Assembly (NCBI GenBank): GCA_009784765.1
Contig: WQXP01000081.1
Location: forward strand, 1-6,007
From: Oscillospiraceae bacterium
Lineage (GTDB): Bacteria; Bacillota; Clostridia; Oscillospirales; Ruminococcaceae
Length of the DNA stretch: 6,007 nucleotides
Reading direction: 5' to 3'
Positions 1 through 5,289 of this stretch are shown piece by piece. How positions within the stretch are numbered: position 1 is the stretch's first letter; the number at the start of each line of letters is the position of its first letter. The position numbers and the translations under genes are program-made. The notes under the pieces were generated by a model that did no database searches, was not told the origin of the DNA, and worked only from the letters and a program-made list of their open reading frames with translations.

Positions 1-1
1 A

Positions 2-2179
2 GAAGTCGTGTCAAAAGCCATCGAGATTGCGCGTGAAGCAGTCGCGGGGGGGGATGTTCTTGTAGCCTTAGACATAGGCCCAATCGGGCAGTTACTACGC
101 CCGACAGGAACTCTGTCTTTCGACGAAGCCTATGACATATTCGCCGAAATCGTCCGTGCGGGGGTGAAAAGCAAGGAGGGCGAGCTTGGCTCGCCCCCGC
201 GCAGCGCAGCCGAAGGCAAGCGAAGTTCGAGAGGCGCAGACTTAGTCGCACTCCAGACTTTTTCGGACTTGCTCGAACTCAAAGCCGCGATTTTAGCCGT
301 CAAAGAAAACTCCGACTTGCCTGTAATCGCCTCCATGACATTTGAAGCAACAGGCAGGACATTCACGGGAACTCCCGCAAGTGCATTCGCGATTACCGCA
401 TCCTCTCTCGGGGCGGACATAATCGGGACAAACTGCGGGCTTGGGCCGCTTGAACTCCGCTCAGCAAATATCAGCATTGTTGATGAACTCTTAAAGTACA
501 GCACAGTTCCTGTTATGGTGAAGCCTAATGCAGGACTCCCTGACCCGAACACAGGCGCGTTTACACTCGGCGCAGAGGATTTTGCACGCGAAATGCAAGC
601 AATCGCCGCTAAGGGCGTGAAAGTCTTAGGCGGCTGTTGCGGGACTTCCCCCGAATATATACGATTGTTAGGGCACAGCGGCGTGGTCACCGCACCCTAC
701 GGTGTGCCATCAGCGAGTTCAGCAATCTGCAGTGGAGTCAAAACCGTAATCTTAGACGGCGTTCAGGTAATCGGGGAGCGGATTAACCCCACAGGGAAAG
801 CGCGGTTCAAAGCCGCCCTCAAAGAAGCGCAGCAAGGCGGCGACATTGATTATATCCTCGCTCAGGGCTTAGAGCAAGCGGCGGCAGGGGCAGATATTCT
901 TGACGTGAATGTAGGTTTGCCCGAAATCGACGAAAAAGCCATGATGATTCGCGTGGTGGAGGGCTTACAGAGCGTCTGTGATTTGCCCCTGCAAATTGAC
1001 TCCGGGGACGCGGAGGTTCTTGAAGCGGCTCTGAGGCGATATTGCGGTAAACCCATTGTGAACTCTGTCAACGGCAAGGAAGAAAGCCTGCAGAGCGTTC
1101 TGCCCCTCGTGCGAAAATACGGTGCGGCGGTGATAGCCCTCACACTCGATGAAAGCGGAATCCCCGCGACTGCTCTCGGGCGATTAGAAGTCGCGCGTAA
1201 AATCGTACAGCGGGCAGAAGAACTCGGCATTCCGCGAAGCGATATAATAGTAGACTGCCTTACCATGTCCGTTTCGACAGACTCCCAAGCGGCGCAGACG
1301 ACTCTTGAGGCTGTGCGGTTAGTCAAGCGCGAACTCGGAGTTAAAACCGCGTTAGGCGTGTCTAACGTGTCTTTCGGGCTCCCGGAACGTGGGATTATCA
1401 ATGCAGCGTTCCTTACTCTCGCCCTTGAAGCGGGGTTAGATTTGCCTATTATCAATCCTAATGCGCCAGGCGAAATGAACGCTGTCCGTGCTTTTCGATT
1501 GCTCGCAGGGAAAGACGCTAATGCGGCGGATTATGTGGCGGCGTATTCCGAAAACAAACACGATAACGACTCAAACCTTGCGATTTATGCAAAGCAGGAG
1601 GCAATCGCGAACACTCGCGAACTGCTCAAAACCCATGAGCCCCTAGAGGTTATAAACGCGCATTTAGTCCCGACTCTCAACAAAGTCGGGCAGGATTATG
1701 AGTGCGGGAAAATCTTCTTGCCACAGTTGATTCTCTCCGCTGAAACAGTCGCCGCTTGTTTTGAGGAAGTCAAAGCTGTTATGGGAGACTCTGCTGCGCC
1801 TTTATCCGAAAACAAAGTTATACTCGCGACAGTGCAGGGGGATATTCATGACATAGGCAAGAATATAGTCAAAGTTCTGTTACAGAGTTATGGTTACAAA
1901 GTCATTGATTTAGGGCGGGACGTTGCCCCGGAAACAATCGCTGAGGCGGTGAAGACCCACGGCGCAAGATTAGTCGGATTGTCCGCGCTTATGACGACGA
2001 CTCTGCCGCCAATGGAGCGGACAATCGCTCTGCTGAAAGAGCAGGGGCTTCCTTGTAAAGTCATGGTTGGCGGCGCAGTCCTCACTGCGGACTATGCGGC
2101 GCAAATCGGCGCGGATTATTACGGTAAAGACGCTAAGGCCGCAGTGGATATAGCTCAGGGATTGACAGCAAACAATTAG
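2..2179 (+). CDS. metH: Cobalamin-dependent methionine synthase, short form without reactivation domain (5' end cut by window)
   Basis: Transfers a methyl group from 5-methyltetrahydrofolate through cob(I)alamin to homocysteine, giving methionine; cytosolic. The frame is open to the left edge (GAA GTC before the GTG at 8), and the usual N-terminal LLDGAMGT and TNTFGA blocks are absent, so GTG 8 is an internal Val codon and the true start lies upstream. Numbering from codon 8: homocysteine-binding barrel to about 225, with Zn ligands C143 (TNCGLGP) and C210/C211 (GGCCGT); pterin-binding barrel about 252-482, opening VIGERINPTG; B12 cap helices 534-593; B12 Rossmann domain about 604-723 with D612-x-H614-x-x-G617, whose His should ligate cobalt. 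The protein stops right after the B12 domain, so the AdoMet/flavodoxin reactivation domain of long MetH (roughly 330 residues) is missing, as in other short MetH proteins. Oddities: a 24-residue insertion at 53-76, and Gln83 where ETFSD-type Glu is usual. No terminator is evident downstream. Confidence 0.93.
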   Translation, partial: EVVSKAIEIAREAVAGGDVLVALDIGPIGQLLRPTGTLSFDEAYDIFAEIVRAGVKSKEGELGSPPRSAAEGKRSSRGADLVALQTFSDLLELKAAILAVKENSDLPVIASMTFEATGRTFTGTPASAFAITASSLGADIIGTNCGLGPLELRSANISIVDELLKYSTVPVMVKPNAGLPDPNTGAFTLGAEDFAREMQAIAAKGVKVLGGCCGTSPEYIRLLGHSGVVTAPYGVPSASSAICSGVKTVILDGVQVIGERINPTGKARFKAALKEAQQGGDIDYILAQGLEQAAAGADILDVNVGLPEIDEKAMMIRVVEGLQSVCDLPLQIDSGDAEVLEAALRRYCGKPIVNSVNGKEESLQSVLPLVRKYGAAVIALTLDESGIPATALGRLEVARKIVQRAEELGIPRSDIIVDCLTMSVSTDSQAAQTTLEAVRLVKRELGVKTALGVSNVSFGLPERGIINAAFLTLALEAGLDLPIINPNAPGEMNAVRAFRLLAGKDANAADYVAAYSENKHDNDSNLAIYAKQEAIANTRELLKTHEPLEVINAHLVPTLNKVGQDYECGKIFLPQLILSAETVAACFEEVKAVMGDSAAPLSENKVILATVQGDIHDIGKNIVKVLLQSYGYKVIDLGRDVAPETIAEAVKTHGARLVGLSALMTTTLPPMERTIALLKEQGLPCKVMVGGAVLTADYAAQIGADYYGKDAKAAVDIAQGLTANN
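164..235 (+). repeat. Palindrome-bearing in-frame insertion inside metH
   Basis: Family members read straight from the end of a helix (A-G) into the strand A-D-L-(I/V). Here the reading goes R-A-G, then 24 extra residues (codons 53-76), then A-D-L-V-A-L. The extra peptide is rich in Lys, Arg, Ser, Gly, Glu and Pro, unlike the hydrophobic barrel around it. Its DNA contains a perfect 8-bp hairpin: GGGCGAGC (178-185), loop TTG, GCTCGCCC (189-196). Smaller dyads follow at 209-217 (GCC-GAA-GGC) and 221-229 (CGAA-G-TTCG). The length is a multiple of three and carries no stop in the metH frame. I read it as a small palindromic repeat element that inserted into a coding region, similar in kind to Rickettsia palindromic elements but not the same sequence. 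There is only one copy in this window, so its status as a dispersed repeat is inferred. The exact edges are uncertain by a few bases, and no target duplication is visible. Confidence 0.55.
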
Positions 2180-2189
2180 GGGCAAAAAA

Positions 2190-2208
2190 TTTGAGAAAAC
2201 TTTTCAAA
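2190..2208. promoter_or_regulatory. Operator-like AT-rich dyad upstream of the kinase promoter
   Basis: The half-site TTTGAGAA (2190-2197) is mirrored by TTTTCAAA (2201-2208), which reads TTTGAAAA on the other strand, with a 3-bp centre. It ends 4 bp before the -35 hexamer, a position suited to an activator or repressor of the kinase gene. It is too AT-rich, and lacks a U-tract, to be a credible terminator for metH. Only the symmetry is seen; protein binding is inference. Confidence 0.3.
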
Positions 2209-2212
2209 GCAC

Positions 2213-2241
2213 TTGACAAAGCAGAACAAAAATGGTAAAAT
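2213..2241 (+). promoter_or_regulatory. Near-consensus housekeeping promoter for the hybrid kinase
   Basis: A perfect -35 TTGACA (2213-2218), an exact 17-bp spacer and a -10 TAAAAT (2236-2241, five of six consensus bases) are present. TGG immediately before the -10 (2233-2235) supplies the extended -10 TG. Transcription would begin near 2248, giving a leader of about 24 nt ending in the Shine-Dalgarno site. It lies 33 bp after the metH stop, so the kinase has its own start of transcription even if metH reads through. Confidence 0.85.
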
Positions 2242-2256
2242 AACAGCAGTAATTAC

Positions 2257-2262
2257 AAGGAG
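2257..2262 (+). promoter_or_regulatory. Ribosome binding site that decides the kinase start
   Basis: AAGGAG touches the ATG at 2263 with no spacer, which makes that ATG unusable, but sits 9 nt before the in-frame ATG at 2272. The kinase should therefore begin M-K-K-S-R at 2272, three codons later than the longest reading frame. Confidence 0.8.
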
Positions 2263-2271
2263 ATGAATGTA

Positions 2272-4593
2272 ATGAAAAAGTCTCGTACTCCTTCTCGTTT
2301 TACACCGTCGCGTTCGACGGTGATTTCGCTGATTATTACTCTGTTTGTGTTTTTCGCAATTATAGTTGTACAGACTTTATCGGTGATAGACATGGCCTAT
2401 GAAAAAAACAGCCAAGAGCGGTTTGATTTGATTTACAACGCGAATCGCTTTATCTACGGCTCTTCTTACTTGACGACAGAGGTACGCTACTATGTCGTAA
2501 CCGGTGATATTGCTCATTATGACAACTTCTGGCGTGAAGTTAATGAAACGCGAAGCCGCGACGCTGCTATCAATGCAATGTTTGAACTCGGGCTTACTGA
2601 TGAAGAGGCGGCGATTGTTATTGCTATGCAGTTCCTTTCAGACGGGCTGATTATCACAGAGAACGAAGCGATGGAACTCACCCGTGCAGGGGAGTATGAT
2701 AAGGCGCGTGAATTAGTATTCGGATACGCTTATGAGCGTGTTGTTGAGCGAATTCGCGAACATCATGAAAATTTTTTGAACGCGCTCAAAGAACGCACGC
2801 AAATCAATGTGGAGCAAATCCGCCGGCGACAGGCTTTGTACAGCAGGCTCGCACTCGGGTTGATAATAGTCATCGGGGTTTTACAGCTCTTTAATATTGC
2901 ATTGATTAAGAAATCGACAATCGCGCCGCTGCGAAAAGCTTCTGAGCAGTTTCGCGTAATGCTTGATTCCGCGCCGCTGTCTGTATCTCTGTTTGACAAA
3001 AATTTCGATTGTTTTACCTGCAACAAAGAGTCACAACGAGTATTCGGGAGTGAGGTTTTAGCTCATGACAACATGAACGAAACCTTCCCGGAATTTCAGC
3101 CGAACGGGCGGAACTCCTTAGAAATATTTAACGAACTTATGAGCAAAGCATTCTCAACGGGCGTTTCAAGCGCAGAGATGGTTTGCAAGCGATATGACGG
3201 AAGCCTCTTCCCTTGTGAGATTACTTATGTGCGTGCGGTTTTCAACGGTGAAGATGTCGTCGCGGAGTATGTAATAGACCTCACGAATGCGAAGAATGCT
3301 ATGACTCGCGAACATGAGGCGAAAGCCGCCTTAGAAGTCGCGGAGCAGGAGAACACGGCTAAAACGCGATTCCTTGCGCATATGTCTCACGAAATTCGCA
3401 CGCCGATTAACGCCGTGTCGGGTATTTCGGACGCACAGCTCCAGAAAGATGAGTTGCCCGAAGAAACGCGGGAGGCTTTTGCGCGGATTAAAGCTTCATC
3501 GAATATGTTATGCGCGATTGTTAATGACATTCTTGACCTTTCTAAAATCGAAGCAGGGAAAATGCAGATTTTCACAGAGGAATATGACACTGCAAGCATG
3601 ATTGTTGACGTAGTTCGCCTGAACACGGTTCAAGGCGAGGCGCGGGGAAATAAGTTCGAACTTTCCGTTTCCGAAAATCTTCCTGCTGCTATGGTCGGCG
3701 ACGAAGTACGGCTCAAGCAGGTGATTAACAACCTGCTCTCGAACGCTTTCAAATACACCGACGGCGGAGTTATAACAGCGGCTTTTGATTTCGACACAGA
3801 TGACGGCACACTTGTCATAACAGTCAGCGATACAGGGCGCGGAATGACTCGCGGGCAGTTAGAACGCCTCTTCAAACAAGATTTCACACGGTTCAACGCC
3901 AAGAAGCAAGACGGCGTCGGGCTTGGTATGATGATTACACACAGCTTAGTTTCGCTCATGGAAGGTACAATCGACGTGCAGAGCGAATATAAGCGCGGCA
4001 CGACAATCAGCGTGACTCTGCCTCAAGAATCGCCGAGAAGCGAAACCATAGGACGGAATACGGCATACAACTTGAGTAATTTCTGCTTTAGCGATGAAGC
4101 TATTCAGGTGGTCGGTTCACGGATTGAATATGCGTCTATGCCCCACGCTAAAGTTTTAATCGTAGATGACGTTTCGACGAATATCTATGTTGCCGCCGAA
4201 CTGCTGAAGCCTTATTCTTTGCAAATCGAAACAGCGTTGAGCGGGCGTGAAGCAATCGCGAAAGTTACGGAGGGCGGGGTTTATAACATCATCTTTATGG
4301 ACCACATGATGCCTGAAATGGACGGAATAGAAGCTATGCAAGCCATTCGCTCTTTGGGATACTCTGCGCCGATTATCGCACTCACCGCCAATGCCGTAGC
4401 AGGAACTCGTGAAAGGCTTCTGCGCAGCGGTTTTGATGAGTTCATCACAAAGCCTATTGACATTCATGCCCTTGACGCGCTTCTGAAGCGATTTATCACC
4501 CCCGCACCTCCCGCGACTCCGGCTATTCCCGCCGGCGGCTCACGGGCGAAAGCTATTCGGGAAGCACGAGCATTCCAACCTCCCGTTTCTTAA
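2272..4593 (+). CDS. Membrane-bound PAS-containing hybrid sensor histidine kinase
   Basis: A sensor kinase that should autophosphorylate on His and pass the phosphate to its own receiver Asp. Domains (773 aa): basic N-terminus; TM1 about 16-38; extracytoplasmic, mostly helical sensor region 39-190; TM2 about 193-212; PAS 224-337, containing C247-x-x-C250 in an N-F-D-C-F-T-C-N context; HisKA with H373 in the H-box (MSHEIRTPIN); HATPase with N-box N491 (NLLSNAFKYT), G1 D520-T-G-R-G and G2 G548-x-G550-x-G552; receiver with acidic pair D632/D633, phospho-acceptor D677 (FMDHMMPEMDG), T705 and K727 (ITKP). All catalytic residues are present, so it looks active. The ligand is unknown. No HPt domain and no DNA-binding output domain are visible, and no response regulator gene lies beside it, so the next step of the relay is elsewhere or the receiver is autoregulatory. 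Residues 744-773 form a Pro/Ala-rich then basic tail beyond the receiver. Transcribed from its own promoter. Confidence 0.95.
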   Translation: MKKSRTPSRFTPSRSTVISLIITLFVFFAIIVVQTLSVIDMAYEKNSQERFDLIYNANRFIYGSSYLTTEVRYYVVTGDIAHYDNFWREVNETRSRDAAINAMFELGLTDEEAAIVIAMQFLSDGLIITENEAMELTRAGEYDKARELVFGYAYERVVERIREHHENFLNALKERTQINVEQIRRRQALYSRLALGLIIVIGVLQLFNIALIKKSTIAPLRKASEQFRVMLDSAPLSVSLFDKNFDCFTCNKESQRVFGSEVLAHDNMNETFPEFQPNGRNSLEIFNELMSKAFSTGVSSAEMVCKRYDGSLFPCEITYVRAVFNGEDVVAEYVIDLTNAKNAMTREHEAKAALEVAEQENTAKTRFLAHMSHEIRTPINAVSGISDAQLQKDELPEETREAFARIKASSNMLCAIVNDILDLSKIEAGKMQIFTEEYDTASMIVDVVRLNTVQGEARGNKFELSVSENLPAAMVGDEVRLKQVINNLLSNAFKYTDGGVITAAFDFDTDDGTLVITVSDTGRGMTRGQLERLFKQDFTRFNAKKQDGVGLGMMITHSLVSLMEGTIDVQSEYKRGTTISVTLPQESPRSETIGRNTAYNLSNFCFSDEAIQVVGSRIEYASMPHAKVLIVDDVSTNIYVAAELLKPYSLQIETALSGREAIAKVTEGGVYNIIFMDHMMPEMDGIEAMQAIRSLGYSAPIIALTANAVAGTRERLLRSGFDEFITKPIDIHALDALLKRFITPAPPATPAIPAGGSRAKAIREARAFQPPVS

Positions 4594-4599
4594 TAAGAA

Positions 4600-4627
4600 A
4601 ATCCCCCTGACCTAAGTCCGGGGGATT
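4600..4627. terminator. Hairpin terminator between convergent genes
   Basis: AATCCCCC (4600-4607) pairs with GGGGGATT (4620-4627). Inside, GAC/GTC closes a CTAA loop after a single T-C mismatch. On the minus strand the stem runs into a T-rich tail (ATTTTCTTATTA), a good intrinsic terminator for the gene at 4632-5180. On the plus strand the tail is less T-rich, so termination of the kinase transcript may be weaker. It fills the 38-bp gap between the two stop codons. Confidence 0.8.
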
Positions 4628-4631
4628 ATGA

Positions 4632-5180
4632 TTACCCGCGACGCTTGCGCGTTACAGCCGCAGTTGCGAGTGCCGCAAGAGAACCCACTCCTGCAAGCCC
4701 GATTGCTGCACCGGTCTTCGGGTTAGAACCACTGTTGACTGCACCACTGTTCACTTCGTCTTCGCCGCCTTCGTCCGTGGCATTATCAGTGGATTTGTCT
4801 GTCGTGTTATCAGCAGTGTTATCGAGGTTGTTATCAAGACCATTGTCGATTACACCGTCAGTCGCGTTATCTGTTCCGTGTTCAGCATGATTAGTGAGTC
4901 CGTCTTTATCATTCACAAGTCCGTCTTTGTTATCGTCGTTGTTACCGTCGTGAGTGCGTCCGTCTTCATCTGTGCGGTATTCGCCGTCGCGAACGTCGTC
5001 GCCGTCAACGGTTTCCTGCACGCCGTCGATTACTCCGTCAACCACTTCCTCTGCTCCGTCAACTACGCCGTGAGCGGCACGCCCTACACCGTCGATTACA
5101 TTGGCAGATGCAGATGCCGTGATAGTCAGTGCCATCATAAATCCTACTACACCGGAAATCAATTTCATTTTACTGTTCAT
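4632..5180 (-). CDS. Small acidic Asp/Asn-rich secreted protein with NPKTG sortase sorting signal
   Basis: An exported surface protein of unknown function (182 aa). Residues 1-26 form a signal peptide: K4 and K6, a hydrophobic core, and probable cleavage after A-S-A before N27. Residues 28-60 repeat V-(I/V)-D-G. Residues 59-142 are low-complexity and very rich in Asp, Asn, Gly and Thr. Within them, D82-x-N84-x-D86-G87-x-V89 with D93 at position 12 fits an EF-hand-like calcium loop. The C-terminus is a textbook sorting signal: N153-P-K-T-G157, a hydrophobic stretch of about 18 residues, and R-K-R-R-G at the end. NPKTG instead of LPxTG suggests a variant sortase; no sortase gene is in the window. 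The start is taken at ATG 5180, 11 nt from AAGGAG; the upstream in-frame GTG (5189) is only 2 nt from it. The gene ends in a hairpin terminator facing the kinase gene. It follows the Ger(x)C-like gene on the same strand. Confidence 0.85.
   Translation of the reverse strand: MNSKMKLISGVVGFMMALTITASASANVIDGVGRAAHGVVDGAEEVVDGVIDGVQETVDGDDVRDGEYRTDEDGRTHDGNNDDNKDGLVNDKDGLTNHAEHGTDNATDGVIDNGLDNNLDNTADNTTDKSTDNATDEGGEDEVNSGAVNSGSNPKTGAAIGLAGVGSLAALATAAVTRKRRG
5001..5099 (-). repeat. Degenerate V-x-D-G coding repeats
   Basis: This stretch encodes residues 28-60 of the acidic surface protein, with units VIDGV, VVDGA, VVDGV, IDGV and TVDG at irregular spacing. At DNA level the plus strand shows recurrent CCGTC followed by A/G-rich bases (for example near 5020-5040 and 5055-5065). 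Copy number may vary between strains through slippage or recombination; that is inference. Confidence 0.55.
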
Positions 5181-5191
5181 ATCGTTCACTT

Positions 5192-5197
5192 CTCCTT
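5192..5197 (-). promoter_or_regulatory. Ribosome binding site of the acidic surface protein
   Basis: AAGGAG on the minus strand. It lies 2 nt from GTG 5189 and 11 nt from ATG 5180. The ATG is preferred because a 2-nt gap is too short for initiation and ATG gives a compact, typical signal peptide. Confidence 0.65.
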
Positions 5198-5204
5198 ACT
5201 GCTT

Positions 5205-5235
5205 ACTATATCATTTTTGACAGGCGAACTTGCCT
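5205..5235 (-). promoter_or_regulatory. Possible -10 box with overlapping dyad
   Basis: On the minus strand, TATAGT (5210 down to 5205) matches five of six bases of a -10 box just before the Shine-Dalgarno site. No good -35 lies 16-18 bp upstream. Instead an imperfect palindrome AGGCGA-AC-TTGCCT (5222-5235, one G-T wobble) occupies that place. Such a layout would suit a regulated promoter, but the evidence is only positional. The remainder of the 109-bp gap (5236-5289) is AT-rich, with no convincing terminator or RNA. Confidence 0.25.
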
Positions 5236-5289
5236 ATCACGATTATTATTTTCGCGCTTCTGAAACGATATTTATAACAAATCTTAGCT

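Noticed and set aside
8..10. GTG as the start codon of metH
   Set aside because: The frame continues open to the window edge, no ribosome binding site can precede it, and the conserved N-terminal part of the homocysteine domain would be missing.
173..188. Internal Shine-Dalgarno (AAGGAGG) followed by TTG within the insertion
   Set aside because: The TTG is out of the metH frame and no supported coding region starts there; it is probably a by-product of the inserted element.
862..1455. Long minus-strand reading frame (also one at 130-690) opposite metH
   Set aside because: No domain-like pattern or ribosome binding site; they are antisense shadows of a strongly conserved enzyme.
2190..2208. 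Rho-independent terminator for metH
   Set aside because: The dyad is AT-only at its core, has essentially no loop, and no T-run follows; it is better described as an operator-like dyad.
2263..2265. ATG 2263 as kinase start
   Set aside because: It abuts AAGGAG with no spacing; ATG 2272 has a proper 9-nt gap.
3630..4467. Minus-strand reading frames opposite the kinase
   Set aside because: They overlap the conserved ATPase and receiver domains and show no protein-like features of their own.
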